Source: Methylomonas subterranea
GTDB taxonomy: Bacteria > Pseudomonadota > Gammaproteobacteria > Methylococcales > Methylomonadaceae
Length of the DNA: 64,000 nucleotides
Assembly (NCBI RefSeq): GCF_024505185.1
Contig: NZ_JANIBJ010000011.1
Span: 52,210 to 116,209, forward strand
Reading direction: 5' to 3'
A program made the translations under genes and the position numbers. The number at the start of each line of letters is the position of its first letter. Position 1 is the first letter of the stretch. The notes beneath the pieces are model-generated. The model saw only the letters and a program-made list of their open reading frames with translations, did no database searches and was not told the origin of the DNA. Shown one piece after another: positions 28,368 through 39,778 of the stretch.

Positions 28368-28868
28368 ACTTTAATCCCTCTCGCGGTGTAAAAGGTGGGC
28401 AAGGTTTTGATACTCACCTTTTATGCCTGTTAGTTCTGATCCGAATGGGCTGCAACAGCATGGCCCTGTCTTGCTTACCCGCCACACCCCAGTCGCACTC
28501 AAGCCCGGTTTGGAAGGCGCCATCGTCGCAAATCGGAAAGCCCCGGATACCCGCAAAACCGCCCATCAAGCGGCCATCCCACCGGCCTGTCCATGGCACG
28601 CGCCAACCCGCATCGCCCCCCTTGATGTGACACGCAGTCCGCGACTATCCGCGATACCATGCATTATGAATTTGCATAGCCCTACTGTATGTAATCTTTT
28701 ATTACTTTGAAATGGCTCGCATGATTGATACATAAGAATTGAGAAATATTACAACTCTTATATTCTAATTCCACGCCCGGCATGGGCACTCCGATAATCC
28801 AAATGTCATACCCACGGGTAATGCGCTTCGGGCGCATCGTTCAAAAACATCAACCAACCGGTATATCG
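28368..28868. other. Intergenic stretch before the chemotaxis operon
   Basis: There are 501 bases with no supported gene apart from the terminator at 28389. The last part is AT-rich, and TTGAGA (28739-28744) with TATTCT (28761-28766), 16 bases apart, is a plausible sigma-70 promoter for the chemotaxis genes. I see no FliA-type motif. Confidence 0.45.
28389..28423 (+). terminator. Candidate terminator of the mtdA-gck-glyA operon
   Basis: Arms TAAAAGGTG (28389-28397) and CACCTTTTA (28415-28423) pair perfectly around a 17-base loop, 21 bases after the glyA stop. The stem's own A/T ends could serve as the weak tract. Confidence 0.45.
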
Positions 28869-29960
28869 ATGCCAATTACTGAATTGCTCGCACTACTGTT
28901 AACGGGAACAATCTGTGGCGGAATGGGATTCCGGCTGGCGCGCAAGTTTCCCGCCCCCGCGCCGACGGAACAAAACCCCGTCAAGCGGCCGCCGCAGCTG
29001 GATATGGAGATCGTCAGACCTTATGCCGACAGCATCGAAACCTTTTCCCGGCTGATCACGCCGGCTTGGGCCAAGCACATCGAGTCGTCGCGGCGCGAAA
29101 TGGAGCACGCCATCAATGCCCTGGCACAACGCTTTTCGTCCATTACCGTCAGCTTGGAAGATACGCTGAGGTCTTCCGCCAACTCTTTGCATGACGACAA
29201 GGGCGAAATTTTTCTGTCCAGCAACCAACGCTTGCGGCAGGTGGTCGGCTCGCTTGAACAGGCTTTAAGGGAAAACCTGGTGGTGGTCGAGCGAATCCGC
29301 TCCTTAACCGCGCATGTGGACGAGTTAAAAACCATGGCCAAGGAAGTTGCCCGCATTGCCGACCAGACCAACCTGATCGCGCTGAATGCCGCCATCGAAG
29401 CAGCGCGCGCCGGCGAGGCCGGTCGCGGATTTGCCGTGGTGGCCGATGAAGTCCGCAAACTGTCCAAATTATCCGGCGAAACCGGCAAACTGATCGGTTC
29501 CAAGGTGGAGCAAATCAATTCGGCCATGAAATCCGCCCTGCAAGCGGTGGAGAAAAGCACGGAAGCCGAGGCGGAAGCCGTCACGGCATCCAGCGACAAT
29601 ATCCAGCAGGTCATGGGAAATCTCCAGGCCGTCTTCGACGACCTGCAACAAAATTCCGTCAGCATGAGCGGCAGCACGAAAAAGATCAAAGCCGAGATCG
29701 ATGAGTCTTTGCTGCACTTTCAATTTCAAGATCGCATCAGCCAGGTTCTGTCGCACGTGCGGGACAGTATAGACAGCTTCCCCCATCAGCTTGAATCCTG
29801 TCATGCCTTGGGCATGGAATCGTTGCGTCCCCTGGACACAGGCGTTATGCTGAGCTCGCTGAAAGACACCTACACCATGAAAGCCGAACATCGAGCCCAT
29901 GACCACTCATACACGCAAGGCCCTGCATCCAAGGCCGACGCGGACATCACTTTTTTCTAG
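28869..29960 (+). CDS. Single-helix methyl-accepting chemotaxis-type protein
   Basis: A 363-residue signalling protein with one N-terminal membrane helix (about 2-22) and no periplasmic sensing domain. The cytoplasmic coiled coil contains the conserved receptor tip ([21 protein letters not shown], about residues 165-200, interrupted here for brevity). The tail after about 300 is not a standard CheR-binding pentapeptide. The ATG at 28869 places the helix at the start; in-frame starts at 28782, 28803 and 28821 are possible. It heads the chemotaxis operon and probably senses a cytoplasmic or membrane signal. Confidence 0.85.
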   Translation: MPITELLALLLTGTICGGMGFRLARKFPAPAPTEQNPVKRPPQLDMEIVRPYADSIETFSRLITPAWAKHIESSRREMEHAINALAQRFSSITVSLEDTLRSSANSLHDDKGEIFLSSNQRLRQVVGSLEQALRENLVVVERIRSLTAHVDELKTMAKEVARIADQTNLIALNAAIEAARAGEAGRGFAVVADEVRKLSKLSGETGKLIGSKVEQINSAMKSALQAVEKSTEAEAEAVTASSDNIQQVMGNLQAVFDDLQQNSVSMSGSTKKIKAEIDESLLHFQFQDRISQVLSHVRDSIDSFPHQLESCHALGMESLRPLDTGVMLSSLKDTYTMKAEHRAHDHSYTQGPASKADADITFF

Positions 29961-29971
29961 GAAACAGCACC

Positions 29972-30340
29972 ATGGCCAAAACCATTTTAATCGTCGACGA
30001 CTCCGCCTCCATCCGCCAAGTAGTCAAAATCGCCCTGACCAGCGGCGGTTACGACGTCATCGAAGCCGTTGACGGCAAGGATGCGCTCGGCAAGCTGGAC
30101 GGGCAAAAAATTCATTTGATCATTTCCGACGTGAACATGCCCAACATGGACGGCATCAGCTTTGTCAGGGAGGCCAAGCAGCTGCCGGCCTATAAATTTA
30201 CCCCCGTCATCATGCTGACGACCGAGTCGCAGGAAGCCAAAAAACAGGCCGGTCAGGCGGCCGGCGCCAAGGCCTGGGTGGTAAAACCGTTTCAACCGGC
30301 GCAAATGCTGGCGGCGGTTTCCAAACTCATATTGCCCTGA
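29972..30340 (+). CDS. CheY-like response regulator
   Basis: A 122-residue single receiver domain. Acidic residues D9-D10, phosphorylation site D53 (ISDVNMPNMDG), T83/T84 and K105 (VVKPF) are all in place. With no output domain it should act as a CheY, a phosphorylated shuttle between CheA and a motor or other target. It is separated from the upstream receptor by 11 bases and from the STAS gene by 8. Confidence 0.95.
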   Translation: MAKTILIVDDSASIRQVVKIALTSGGYDVIEAVDGKDALGKLDGQKIHLIISDVNMPNMDGISFVREAKQLPAYKFTPVIMLTTESQEAKKQAGQAAGAKAWVVKPFQPAQMLAAVSKLILP

Positions 30341-30348
30341 GACCAGCC

Positions 30349-30642
30349 ATGAAGACACTGGTACTCGAAGACGAGTTGACGATTTTTAGCGCAAGCGAAC
30401 AAAAAAACCGTTTGCTGGCCTTTTTGGAATCGGACCACGAACTGGAAATCAACCTGTCCAAGGTAGACGAGATAGATACCGCCGGCCTGCAATTGTTGAT
30501 ATTGATCAAGCGGGAAGCGGCCTTGCACGGAAAAGCCCTGCGCTTCATATTGCACAGCAAGGCCGTGCTGGAAATATTGGAACTCGCCAATCTGACCACC
30601 GCCTTCGGCGATCAGGTGATATTGCCGCATAACGAGGAGTAA
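30349..30642 (+). CDS. STAS-domain protein (anti-sigma-antagonist type)
   Basis: A 97-residue single STAS domain. The switch region reads EIDTAGLQLL near 41-50, with Thr where SpoIIAA-type antagonists usually carry the phosphorylatable Ser. STAS proteins are recurrent in chemotaxis operons of this kind. A regulatory link between CheA and another phosphorelay is possible, but the partner is unknown. Confidence 0.85.
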   Translation: MKTLVLEDELTIFSASEQKNRLLAFLESDHELEINLSKVDEIDTAGLQLLILIKREAALHGKALRFILHSKAVLEILELANLTTAFGDQVILPHNEE

Positions 30643-30647
30643 GTCTG

Positions 30648-32828
30648 ATGAGTTTTGACGACCAAATGCGCGACGCCCTAGTTACCTTTACCATCGAAAG
30701 CCTGGAATTGCTGGAAGACATGGAAATGTGCCTGCTCAGCCTGGAAGACGGTGAAGACACCACGGAAAGAATCAATTCCATCTTTCGGGCCGCCCATACC
30801 ATCAAGGGTTCGGCCGGCCTGTTCGGGCTGGATCATATTGTCGCCTTCACCCACGTCGTCGAAAGTCTGCTGGATTTACTCCGCGCCGGCAATTTATCGG
30901 TTTCCCCGGAATTGGTGGCGGCTTTATTACCCTGCTGCGATCATATCGGCTTGCTGGTACGCGACGTGGCCGACGGCAAACTCGAGGCGGATCCTGCCGT
31001 GGATCTTACCGGGGGACAACTACTGGAACAGTTGCAGGTTTTTCTGTCGCCACTGGCGGATAAAAATGTTGCCACGGCGGTGGCCGACAGGCAGAGCAAG
31101 CTGGAAGCCAGCGGCGGCGGTTCGATTGAAAGCGGAAAATGGCATTTATCGCTACGCTTCGGTCCCGATTCGCTGCGCGACGGCATGGATCCCTTATCCT
31201 TCATCCGTTATCTGACCACCTTCGGCCAAATCACCCAACTCACCACGATCTCGGAAGCCATGCCGCCGGCCGAGCAAATGGACCCGGAAACCTGTTACGT
31301 CGGTTTTGAAATCAATCTGAAAAGCGACGCCGGCAAGGACGAAATCGAAGGCGTTTTCGAATTCGTGCAAGACAGCAGCAGTATCCGGATTCTGCCGCTG
31401 GACAGCGAGATCGGCGAATTTATCGACTTGATCAAACAATTACCGGAAGACGACAGTTATCTAGGCGAATTATTGATCAAAAGCGGCGCGCTGACCCGGC
31501 GCGAACTGGAAGACGCCTTGAACCAGCAGGGAGTCAACGCCGCCGGCGATGCGGGCGACACCGCAGCCAAACAACCGATAGGCGAAATTCTGGTCGAGCA
31601 TCAAGCGGTGCAACAACCTATCGTCAATGCCGCGCTGGACAAGCAAAAGCAAATCAAGGACAACAAGGCCCGCGAAAGCCAAAGTATCCGGGTGGACGCG
31701 GACAGACTGGACAAATTGATAGACCTGATAGGCGAACTGGTCATCGCCGGCTCCGGCGTCAATTTACGGGCCCAGGAGAGCAAGGCCATGGCCTTGCTGG
31801 AAGCGACCGGAGAAATGATGCGCCTGGTCGAAGAGGTTCGCGACAGCGCATTGCAGTTACGCATGGTACCAATCGGCACTACCTTCAACCGTTTTCAACG
31901 CGTGGTGCGGGATGTCAGCAAGGAACTCGGCAAGGAAATCGATCTGATAATCAGCGGCGGCGATACCGAAGTCGATAAATCGATAGTCGAACAAATCAGC
32001 GACCCCCTCACCCATCTGGTGCGCAATGCCATGGATCACGGCATCGAAACCGCCGAATTGCGCCGCGAACGCGGCAAATCGGCTCGCGGCGTGCTCCGTC
32101 TCAACGCTTACCATGCCGCCGGCAATATCGTCATCGAAGTCAGCGACGACGGCGGTGGCTTGAATCGCGACAAAATTTTCGAGAAAGCGCTCGAGCGCGG
32201 CCTGATCAGCCCGAACGCGGTGCTGAGCGACCAGGAAATCTTTGCCATGATTTTCGAACCGGGTTTTTCCACCGCGCAAAAAGTTTCCAATTTGTCCGGT
32301 CGCGGCGTGGGCATGGATGTGGTCAAGCGCAACGTCGCGGCATTGCGCGGCAGCATCGCCGTGGAAAGCCATTACGGTAGCGGCTCCACCATGCGCATAC
32401 ATTTGCCGTTGACGCTGGCCATCATCGACAGTTTTATGGTGTGCGTAGGCCATTCGACATTGGTGATTCCGCTGGACAAAATTCTGGAATGCATCGCCTT
32501 GCCAACAGACACCGGCGAGCACGATTACATGGATTTGCGCGGCGAAGTATTGCCGCTGGTGCACTTGCGGCCGCTATTCAATATTCACGGAAAGGAGCCG
32601 CAACGCAAAAACGTCGTGGTGGTCGAACATGCCGGCATCAAGGCGGGCTTTATCGTCGATCGCCTGCTGGGCGAATGCCAAACCGTCATCAAACCGCTCG
32701 GCAAATTGTTTACTCATATCAAGGGCGTGGCGGGCTCCACCATATTGGGCAACGGCAAGGTTGCACTGATTTTGGATGTGCCGACACTGGTGGATTACGT
32801 CCAACATAAAAGCGCCACCGTCTATTAG
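30648..32828 (+). CDS. cheA: Chemotaxis histidine kinase CheA
   Basis: A 726-residue kinase. The HPt domain carries the phospho-accepting H50 in [16 protein letters not shown] long middle region (about 110-340) replaces the classical CheY-binding P2 domain and contains two similar segments, [20 protein letters not shown] and [14 protein letters not shown]. The dimerisation/ATPase core follows: N-box [14 protein letters not shown] near 460, G1 VSDDGGGLN near 502 and G2 [13 protein letters not shown] near 548. A CheW-like domain ends the protein. The ATG follows the STAS stop by 5 bases. Confidence 0.95.
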   Translation: MSFDDQMRDALVTFTIESLELLEDMEMCLLSLEDGEDTTERINSIFRAAHTIKGSAGLFGLDHIVAFTHVVESLLDLLRAGNLSVSPELVAALLPCCDHIGLLVRDVADGKLEADPAVDLTGGQLLEQLQVFLSPLADKNVATAVADRQSKLEASGGGSIESGKWHLSLRFGPDSLRDGMDPLSFIRYLTTFGQITQLTTISEAMPPAEQMDPETCYVGFEINLKSDAGKDEIEGVFEFVQDSSSIRILPLDSEIGEFIDLIKQLPEDDSYLGELLIKSGALTRRELEDALNQQGVNAAGDAGDTAAKQPIGEILVEHQAVQQPIVNAALDKQKQIKDNKARESQSIRVDADRLDKLIDLIGELVIAGSGVNLRAQESKAMALLEATGEMMRLVEEVRDSALQLRMVPIGTTFNRFQRVVRDVSKELGKEIDLIISGGDTEVDKSIVEQISDPLTHLVRNAMDHGIETAELRRERGKSARGVLRLNAYHAAGNIVIEVSDDGGGLNRDKIFEKALERGLISPNAVLSDQEIFAMIFEPGFSTAQKVSNLSGRGVGMDVVKRNVAALRGSIAVESHYGSGSTMRIHLPLTLAIIDSFMVCVGHSTLVIPLDKILECIALPTDTGEHDYMDLRGEVLPLVHLRPLFNIHGKEPQRKNVVVVEHAGIKAGFIVDRLLGECQTVIKPLGKLFTHIKGVAGSTILGNGKVALILDVPTLVDYVQHKSATVY

Positions 32829-32881
32829 ATTTACCAGCCTTTTTATTGAATTTTTTTACATCGGTCACCCGGAGTCAAACC

Positions 32882-35317
32882 ATGACAGTCAGCCAACGCA
32901 TGACACTTTTAATCGGCGCCGCCGTATTGGGCCTGATCGCCCTGGCGGGTTTCAGTTACATACAAATCGGCCGGGTATACACGGCCGCCAATTTCAACTC
33001 CATCAACACCTTGCCCAGCGTCTTGCTGTTGAACGAAATGAGCGACAAACTCGGGAATATGCGTGCGCTGACCTGGCAACATATCGCCGTATCCGAGAAA
33101 TCGGAGAAAGACGCGCTGGAACAGGAAATTGAAGCCAACCGGGTTAAGATCGATAAGCTGTTAACCGAATACGAACCTATGCTGGTCGACGATGAAGACA
33201 AAAAATGGTTCTTGGCCGAGAAAGACGGCTTGCTCGAGTACGATAAACTGCGCGGTAAAATTCGCGATTATTCCCGTCTGAATAAAGCGGACGAGGCAAA
33301 AAATTTACTGATAGAGGGTCAGGCCAGCATCAATGCGCTGAGGGACGCTTTTGTTCAGCATAGCGCCTATAACCAACGACTGGGCGACAAGTCCTCGGCC
33401 GAAGCTCTGGATATCCGTTCTTCGGCCAGTCTGTTTTCCGTGGTGATTACCTTGCTGACCTTGACCCTGGTCGCAACGCTGGGTTACTTCATTACCAGCA
33501 GGCTGATGCGGCAATTGGGTGGAGAACCGGAAGCCGTGGCCGGATTGGCCAACAAAATCGCCGTCGGCGACCTGTCCGGCCAAATCACCGTCAAAACCGG
33601 CGACGACAGCAGCATCATGGCCGCGATGAAAAACATGAGCGAGACGATAAAAGCCTTGCTGGCGCAAATGGATAACATGTCGCGCGAACACGAAAAGGGC
33701 GATATCGATGTGGTGGTCGATGCCCATCAATTTCAAGGCAGCTTCAAGACCATGGCGCAAGGCGTCAACGACATGGTCAACGGCCATATTGCCGTGAAGA
33801 AAAAAGCCATTTCGGTATTCGAGGCCTTCGGCGAGGGTAATTTCGACGCCGACATGGAGCAACTGCCCGGCAAGAAAGCCTTTATCAATCAAACCATCGA
33901 GTCGGTGCGGGGTAATCTGAAAGGCTTTATCAGCGACATGGCGCACATGAGCCGCCAGCACGAAGCCGGCGACATCGACGTGTTTATCGATGCGGAAAAA
34001 TTCAGCGGCGATTTCGGCAAAATGGCCAAGGGCGTCAACGAAATGGTAGGCGCGCATATTGCCGTCAAGAAAAAAGCCATGGCGGTATTCAAGGCCTTCG
34101 GCGAGGGCAATTTCGACGCCCCCATGGAGCAACTGCCCGGCAAAAAAGCTTTTATCAACGAAACCATAGAATTGGTGCGCGGCAATTTGAAGGCGGTCAT
34201 CGCCGACACCGACAACCTGATCGCCGCGGCTCGGGAAGGCCTCCTGGATGTGCGGGCGGATGCCGACAAACATCGCGGCGATTTCCGTAAACTGGTGCAT
34301 GGCATCAACCAGATCCTCGACGGCATCGTGCTGCCGGTCAGCGAAGCGGTGGAAGTGCTGAAACTGGTGGAACAGGGCGATTTGACCCAAGTGGTCAAGG
34401 GCGCCTACAAAGGCCAGCTCGGCGACTTTAAGGACACTGTCAACAGCACCATAGCCAAGCTGTCGCAAACCATCGCGGAAGTCATCAGCGCCGCCGATCA
34501 AATGGCCAACGCCTCGGAACAAATCAGCGCCACTTCCCAATCGTTGTCGCACGCATCCAGCGAACAGGCCGCCAGCGTCGAGGAAACCAGTGCCAGCATC
34601 GAGCAAATGGCGGCCAGCATCGATCAGAACGCCGAAAATGCCAAAATTACCGACAGCATGGCCGGAAAAGCCGCCACCGAGGCCACCGACGGCGGCAGCG
34701 CGGTCAAACAAACCGTGGAAGCCATGAAAAGCATAGCCGGCAAGATAGGCATCATCGACGACATTGCCTATCAGACCAACATGCTGGCGCTGAACGCGGC
34801 CATTGAAGCCGCGCGGGCCGGCGATCACGGCAAGGGTTTTGCCGTGGTGGCGGCCGAAGTGCGCAAACTGGCCGAACGCAGCCAAATAGCCGCGCAGGAA
34901 ATCGGCGAGTTGGCGGAAAACAGCGTTAAAACCGCCGAGACCGCCGGCAAGTTGCTGGACGAAATCGTCCCCAGCATTTCCAAAACTTCCGATTTGGTGC
35001 AGGAAATTGCCGCCGCCTCCATTGAGCAATCCACCGGCGTCAATCAAATCAATACCGCCATGAACCAGATGAATCAGATTACCCAACAAAACGCCTCGGC
35101 CAGCGAACAGTTGGCCGCCACCGCCGAGGAAATGACCGGACAGACCGAGCAGTTGCAAAGCCTGATGAGTTTTTTCAAATTGAACGGTAGCAACAGCGCC
35201 TTTAGCCGCTCTCCGGCAGCCAAGGCTTATAAGTCGGATAAGTCCAAACCGGGCATACAGGTCAGTCGTAAAAGCAGCGACGACGAGTTCGACATGAGCA
35301 AATTCGAACGATTCTGA
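32882..35317 (+). CDS. Methyl-accepting chemotaxis protein with tandem HAMP-like repeats
   Basis: An 811-residue receptor. TM1 is at about residues 8-30, followed by a helical periplasmic four-helix-bundle type domain, TM2 at about 180-205, and a HAMP domain. Three tandem HAMP-like units of about 90 residues follow (about 265-355, 355-445 and 445-535). The first two are nearly identical, sharing [20 protein letters not shown] and [20 protein letters not shown]. The receptor signalling domain with the conserved tip [18 protein letters not shown] is near 620. It is flanked by cheA and cheW. The ATG at 32882 is preferred over a TTG at 32846. Confidence 0.93.
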   Translation: MTVSQRMTLLIGAAVLGLIALAGFSYIQIGRVYTAANFNSINTLPSVLLLNEMSDKLGNMRALTWQHIAVSEKSEKDALEQEIEANRVKIDKLLTEYEPMLVDDEDKKWFLAEKDGLLEYDKLRGKIRDYSRLNKADEAKNLLIEGQASINALRDAFVQHSAYNQRLGDKSSAEALDIRSSASLFSVVITLLTLTLVATLGYFITSRLMRQLGGEPEAVAGLANKIAVGDLSGQITVKTGDDSSIMAAMKNMSETIKALLAQMDNMSREHEKGDIDVVVDAHQFQGSFKTMAQGVNDMVNGHIAVKKKAISVFEAFGEGNFDADMEQLPGKKAFINQTIESVRGNLKGFISDMAHMSRQHEAGDIDVFIDAEKFSGDFGKMAKGVNEMVGAHIAVKKKAMAVFKAFGEGNFDAPMEQLPGKKAFINETIELVRGNLKAVIADTDNLIAAAREGLLDVRADADKHRGDFRKLVHGINQILDGIVLPVSEAVEVLKLVEQGDLTQVVKGAYKGQLGDFKDTVNSTIAKLSQTIAEVISAADQMANASEQISATSQSLSHASSEQAASVEETSASIEQMAASIDQNAENAKITDSMAGKAATEATDGGSAVKQTVEAMKSIAGKIGIIDDIAYQTNMLALNAAIEAARAGDHGKGFAVVAAEVRKLAERSQIAAQEIGELAENSVKTAETAGKLLDEIVPSISKTSDLVQEIAAASIEQSTGVNQINTAMNQMNQITQQNASASEQLAATAEEMTGQTEQLQSLMSFFKLNGSNSAFSRSPAAKAYKSDKSKPGIQVSRKSSDDEFDMSKFERF

Positions 35318-35327
35318 GGAGAATGTC

Positions 35328-35867
35328 ATGTCCGAGCTTGCTGCAAATAGTGGAAATTCGCCGGCCGTGGTTGCCTCGCCCGAAATAGCCGCCGCCGGTC
35401 AATACCTGACTTTCGTTCTGGGAGGTGAGGTCTATGCGCTGGGGATATTGAACATCAAGGAAATCATCGATTACGGCGATCTCACCGAGGTTCCGATGAT
35501 GCCGGCTTGCGTGCGCGGCGTGATCAATCTGCGCGGCAGCGTGGTGCCGGTGGTGGATCTGTTTGCCCGTTTCGGCAAGGGCAGCAGCAAGATCGCCAAG
35601 CGTACCGGCATCATCATTGTGGAAACATCAGCGGGTGACGGGGATAGCGCTAATCAGGACATCGGCATCATTGTGGATGCGGTCAACGAAGTGGTCGATA
35701 TCGACCGGCGGGATATCGAACCGCCGCCCAGTTTCGGCACCGGTATCCGCCCCGATTTCATCAGCGGCATGGCCAAGCGCAACGGCCGCTTCGTCATTTT
35801 GTTGAATATAGACCGGGTTTTGTCCGTGGACGAGATGACCCGCTTAAGCCAAGCGGCGGCGGTCTGA
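35328..35867 (+). CDS. cheW: Chemotaxis coupling protein CheW
   Basis: A 179-residue CheW that bridges receptors and CheA. It shows the family core: QYLTFVLGGEVYALGILNIKE (about 25-45, split as QYLTFVLGG and EVYALGILNI), VPMMPACVRGVINLRGSVVPVVDL near 60, and DIGIIVDAVNEVVDI near 110. It starts 10 bases after the receptor gene. Confidence 0.95.
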   Translation: MSELAANSGNSPAVVASPEIAAAGQYLTFVLGGEVYALGILNIKEIIDYGDLTEVPMMPACVRGVINLRGSVVPVVDLFARFGKGSSKIAKRTGIIIVETSAGDGDSANQDIGIIVDAVNEVVDIDRRDIEPPPSFGTGIRPDFISGMAKRNGRFVILLNIDRVLSVDEMTRLSQAAAV

Positions 35868-35876
35868 TTGTCGCCC

Positions 35877-36737
35877 ATGGATATCAACCCGTCGGCCGGT
35901 CTTCACTCGCTGCACGCGCCGGCCTTGAAGGAACACGAGTTCAGATGGATCAAGGACTATCTGTATCGGCACGCCGGCATCGTCTTGAACGACAGCAAAC
36001 ACGCCTTGGTAACCGGCCGCCTGGAAAAGCGCCTGCGTTACCACGGCATCCGCTCCTATAGCGAGTATTTTCGCATATTGGACAAGGCCGGCTTTGAACG
36101 GGAAACGTCGATGGCCATAGACTTACTGACCACTAATGAAACCTATTTTTTCAGGGAACCCAAGCATTTCGATTTTCTTACCTCCCAGGTTTTTCCCCAT
36201 CATACGCCCGGCCAAACCTTCAGAATATGGAGCGCGGCCAGTTCCAGCGGCGAGGAGGCCTATACCTTGGCAATGTTGCTGGCGGAATTCGGCAAAACCA
36301 CGCAGTGGGAAATTATCGGCACCGATATTTCCACCCGTATTCTGGAAAAAGCGCAACGCGGTTTATACCCCTTGAGCGCGGCGGAAAAAATTCCCACGAC
36401 ATTGTTAAAAAAGTACTGTTTGAAAGGCAGCGGCGAATACGATGGTTTTTTTCTGATCGATCCCTCCATACGCGCCAGGGTGAGGTTCAAATACGCCAAT
36501 CTGATCGAAAAGCTGCCCGAACTGGGCGGTTTCGACGTGATTTTTTTGCGTAACGTGATGATTTATTTCGATATACCCACCAAGCAAAAATTGGTCGAGC
36601 GTATCCGGAGTTATCTGCGTCCCGGCGGTTATTTCATCATCAGTCACTCGGAGTCGCTCAACGGCATCAGCAACCAGTTCAAGATGCTGGCACCTTCCAT
36701 CTACCAAAAACCGGGTCATGGCGAGTCACTTTCATAA
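35877..36737 (+). CDS. cheR: Chemotaxis protein methyltransferase CheR
   Basis: A 286-residue SAM-dependent enzyme that methylates receptor glutamates. It has an N-terminal helical domain (about 15-85), then the methyltransferase fold with FRIWSAASSSGEEAYTLAMLL near 115, GTDISTRILEKAQRGLY near 145, and DVIFLRNVMIYFD near 222. The ATG at 35877 is chosen; a TTG 9 bases upstream is in frame. It overlaps cheD by 20 bases. Confidence 0.95.
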   Translation: MDINPSAGLHSLHAPALKEHEFRWIKDYLYRHAGIVLNDSKHALVTGRLEKRLRYHGIRSYSEYFRILDKAGFERETSMAIDLLTTNETYFFREPKHFDFLTSQVFPHHTPGQTFRIWSAASSSGEEAYTLAMLLAEFGKTTQWEIIGTDISTRILEKAQRGLYPLSAAEKIPTTLLKKYCLKGSGEYDGFFLIDPSIRARVRFKYANLIEKLPELGGFDVIFLRNVMIYFDIPTKQKLVERIRSYLRPGGYFIISHSESLNGISNQFKMLAPSIYQKPGHGESLS

Positions 36738-37218
36738 ACCCGATTTTTTCATAGAAATTTTTCTGCAGCCGGGCGAATTTTATTTCGGCGACCGGGATAC
36801 CCGCATTAGGAGCCTATTGGGTTCTTGCGTGGCCATTACGCTCTGGCATCCGCGCTTGAAGATAGGCGGCATGTGCCACTATATGCTGACCACGCATCAC
36901 GGCAATAAACCGAAAACCGAACTGGATGGCCGTTACGCCGACGATGCCATGGTTTTGTTCATGCGTGAACTAGATAATTCCGGCACCTGGCCGAGGGATT
37001 ACGAAGTCAAAATGTTCGGCGGCGGCAACATGTTTCCCGCGCACGGCAAAATCGGCCCCATCTCGGTACCTGAGAACAACATCCATTACGGCCGCGGCAT
37101 TTTGATAAGGCATGGTTTCCGCATCAAGGCCGGGCATCTGGGCAGTAGCGGCCACCGTAATATCATTTTCGATATTTGGAGCGGCAATGTCTGGGTCCAA
37201 CACGTGGCCAAATCTTGA
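36718..37218 (+). CDS. cheD: Receptor glutamine deamidase CheD
   Basis: A 166-residue CheD, which deamidates receptor glutamines and so creates methylation sites. Catalytic Cys37 in LLGSCVAITLW and His54 in GGMCHYML are present. It ends the chemotaxis operon; no cheB follows, and the next gene is on the other strand. Confidence 0.94.
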   Translation: MASHFHKPDFFIEIFLQPGEFYFGDRDTRIRSLLGSCVAITLWHPRLKIGGMCHYMLTTHHGNKPKTELDGRYADDAMVLFMRELDNSGTWPRDYEVKMFGGGNMFPAHGKIGPISVPENNIHYGRGILIRHGFRIKAGHLGSSGHRNIIFDIWSGNVWVQHVAKS

Positions 37219-37365
37219 GCGGGCAAGCTCTGTCTGAAAAGCCGATCAGCCCATGCTTCCGCCGCACCCGCGGGGTAAAAAGGAGAAGGTTAGGATGAGG
37301 GGGATATAAAACAATAACTTATTGGTTTTCGCCCCCCTTTCCCCATCCCTCTCCCGCAAGGATAG

Positions 37366-37432
37366 GGAGCTTTTACTGCAAGCTCCACGAGGAGAGTGGG
37401 CTTTTACGACAAGCTCCGAACATGGAGCTTGT
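37366..37432. terminator. Tandem hairpins between convergent cheD and the hydroxylase genes
   Basis: Two related stems: GGAGCTT/AAGCTCC (37366-37372, 37380-37386) and ACAAGCTCC/GGAGCTTGT (37409-37417, 37424-37432) with a 6-base loop. They probably end transcription from one or both sides. The intervening phrase GGGCTTTTACGAC links this spot to the palindrome cluster near 9925. Confidence 0.5.
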
Positions 37433-37453
37433 TTGTAAAGAAATGCTTACCTA

Positions 37454-39778
37454 TCAATCCTTGCGCAACTGATCCTTGATAGGCAGTTGCCGTATCCGCC
37501 GACCGGTGGCGGCGAAGATGGCGTTGCACAAGGCCGGCGCGATTGGCGGCAAACCGGGTTCGCCGATGCCGCCCAGCGGTTTGTCGTAGTCGCTGCCCGG
37601 CAGCAGATGCACCCTGATTTCGCGCGGGGCATCGTCGATGCGGGTCAGTTGGTAGGCGTGAAAATTATCCTGCAGCACCGCGCCGTCCTTGAAGCCGATC
37701 TCGCCCAGGCTAGCCAGACTGACACCCATGATGCAGGCGCCTTCCAGCTGCGAACGGATACGCTCCGGATTCACTTGCGGCCCGCAGTCCACGGCGATGT
37801 CGACCCGGGGAATGCCGAGCTTACCCTCTTCGTCGACCGCCACTTCAGCTACCACCGCCACATAGGTGACAAAGCTATAATGCGCCGCCAAACCCAAACC
37901 ATGGCCTTTAGGCACATCGCGGCCCCAGCCGGCTGCGTCGGTCGCCGCTTCGATTACCCGCCGCAAGCGGCCGGTATCCACGGGATATATTTCGGGCGAT
38001 TCGCCTTGGTTCCAGCTATCGCTGATTTCGCGCGGATCGATGCGCCGGGCCGGACCGATCAAATCCAGCAAATAGTCTTTATGGTCGCGGCCGGCGGCAC
38101 TGGCCAATTCGGCCACGAAGGACTGGATGGCGAACGCCCGCGGAATATTGGACACCGAACGAAACCAGCCGATGCGGGTGTGGGCCTCGGCTGCCGGGTT
38201 TTCGACCCGCAAATTGGCAATTGCAAACGGCACATTCACCACCCCCATGCCCAACTCCGGCGGAATCTGATGCTTGCTGTCCGGAGCGAAGGTGGCGCCT
38301 ATGCTGGGCGCCACGGTTCTATGCAGCCAGGCAAGCGGATTGCCCCGGCTGTCCAATCCGGCTTCCAGCCGTTCGAGCGAAACGGTGTGAAAATAGGCAT
38401 GGCGCAAATCGTCCTCGCGGGTCCAGGTCACTTTCACCGCTTGGCCATGCATGGCTTGCGACAACAGGGCCGCTTCAATGACGTAATCGGGCTTGGATTT
38501 ACGTCCGAACCCGCCACCCAGCAGCGTTACGTTGACCGTGACCTTGTCTTCGGGCAGATCGAGCCATTTGGCGACTCGTTCGCGCGTCAGTTGCGGTGCC
38601 TGGGTGCAAGCCCAGACTTCGCAATGGCCGTTGACGATGCGGACCGCGGCGGCCGGCGGCTCCATCGGCGCCTGGGCCAGATGCGGGGCGTAATATTCCG
38701 CCGCTAAGCGCTGCGCGGCGCTATTCAAGGCCGCGTCGACATCGCCCTGATTGCGCACCACTTTGCCGGGCTGGCGGGCGGCGGCTTCCATTTCGGTTCT
38801 GTATGCCGCGGAATCGTAAGCCGCATGCGGGCCGTTGTCCCAGTCTATCTTCAGGGCCTTGCGGCCTTGAATCGCCGCCCAGGTATGCTTGGCAATCACC
38901 GCCACACCGCCCAGCGGATTGAAATCCGCCGGTAGCGGGCTGCTTTTGATTTCCACTACCTTGATCACGTCCGGCACTTTCAGCGCCTCGGCGGCGTCGT
39001 AATGCAACACTTTGCCGCCCATGACGGGAGGACGGGCCACCACGGCATGCAGCATGTCGGGCAGACGGGTATCGATACCGTATTGGGCCCGGCCGCTGAC
39101 GATGTCGCGACCGTCCACGCTGAGTTGTTCGCCCTTGCCGATGTAACGGAAATCCTCCGGCTGTTTAAGTTTCAAGGACTCCCGGTCCGGCACCGGCAGC
39201 TTGGCCGCCGCCTTGGCCAGTTCCCCGTAACTCAAGCGCTTGCCGCTAGCCGGATGCAACACGTGATGCAATTCCGCGCGCACCTCGGTCAGCGGTACCC
39301 GCCATTGCGCGGCCGCGGCGGTTTCCAGCATTAGCCGGGCCGCCGCGCCCACCCGCCGCATAGGCATGAAAAAATGCCGCATGCTACGCGAGCCGTCGGT
39401 GTCTTGATTGCCGAAGCGGACTTCGTCGCCGGGAGCCTGAACCACCTTGACATGCAGCCAATTGGCTTCCAGTTCATCCGCCACCACCAGCGGCAGGCTG
39501 GTGCGTATGCCCTGGCCCATTTCCGAACGATGGCAGACTATGCTCACCGAACCGTCTTCGGCAATCGCCACGAATACCAGCGGATTATCCACCCAGCCGT
39601 GTGGCATGGCGTCGGCGCCGTATTTTTTCGGTTCATCTTCCGCTAAGGCCACTGGCGGGAATCCGCCCGCCAGCACGAACCCGCCCAGCGCCAAGCTCTT
39701 TAAAAACCTGCGCCGGCTGACATTGATGATGCTGAAACTATCGCTATCAGCCCCGGAATTTTCGACGAGAGCTTTCAT
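37454..39778 (-). CDS. Tat-exported molybdenum hydroxylase large subunit (IorB-like)
   Basis: A 774-residue xanthine-dehydrogenase-family subunit resembling isoquinoline 1-oxidoreductase beta or aldehyde dehydrogenase large subunits, which hold the molybdopterin cofactor. The N-terminus has a twin-arginine signal, [19 protein letters not shown]. Cofactor motifs include [12 protein letters not shown] near 84, [14 protein letters not shown] near 450, and [14 protein letters not shown] near 740 with the likely catalytic Glu. Its ATG overlaps the small-subunit stop (ATGA). The substrate is unknown; a periplasmic aldehyde or N-heterocycle oxidation is plausible. Confidence 0.9.
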   Translation of the reverse strand: MKALVENSGADSDSFSIINVSRRRFLKSLALGGFVLAGGFPPVALAEDEPKKYGADAMPHGWVDNPLVFVAIAEDGSVSIVCHRSEMGQGIRTSLPLVVADELEANWLHVKVVQAPGDEVRFGNQDTDGSRSMRHFFMPMRRVGAAARLMLETAAAAQWRVPLTEVRAELHHVLHPASGKRLSYGELAKAAAKLPVPDRESLKLKQPEDFRYIGKGEQLSVDGRDIVSGRAQYGIDTRLPDMLHAVVARPPVMGGKVLHYDAAEALKVPDVIKVVEIKSSPLPADFNPLGGVAVIAKHTWAAIQGRKALKIDWDNGPHAAYDSAAYRTEMEAAARQPGKVVRNQGDVDAALNSAAQRLAAEYYAPHLAQAPMEPPAAAVRIVNGHCEVWACTQAPQLTRERVAKWLDLPEDKVTVNVTLLGGGFGRKSKPDYVIEAALLSQAMHGQAVKVTWTREDDLRHAYFHTVSLERLEAGLDSRGNPLAWLHRTVAPSIGATFAPDSKHQIPPELGMGVVNVPFAIANLRVENPAAEAHTRIGWFRSVSNIPRAFAIQSFVAELASAAGRDHKDYLLDLIGPARRIDPREISDSWNQGESPEIYPVDTGRLRRVIEAATDAAGWGRDVPKGHGLGLAAHYSFVTYVAVVAEVAVDEEGKLGIPRVDIAVDCGPQVNPERIRSQLEGACIMGVSLASLGEIGFKDGAVLQDNFHAYQLTRIDDAPREIRVHLLPGSDYDKPLGGIGEPGLPPIAPALCNAIFAATGRRIRQLPIKDQLRKD

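Noticed and set aside
33305..35329. A 674-residue open frame on the minus strand across the large receptor gene
   Set aside because: It is antisense to a gene with clear receptor motifs; the Gly/His-rich translation is typical of the reverse of a GC-rich coding sequence.
37487..38707. A 406-residue plus-strand frame over the molybdenum hydroxylase large subunit
   Set aside because: Shadow of the real gene; no recognisable domain and no ribosome site.
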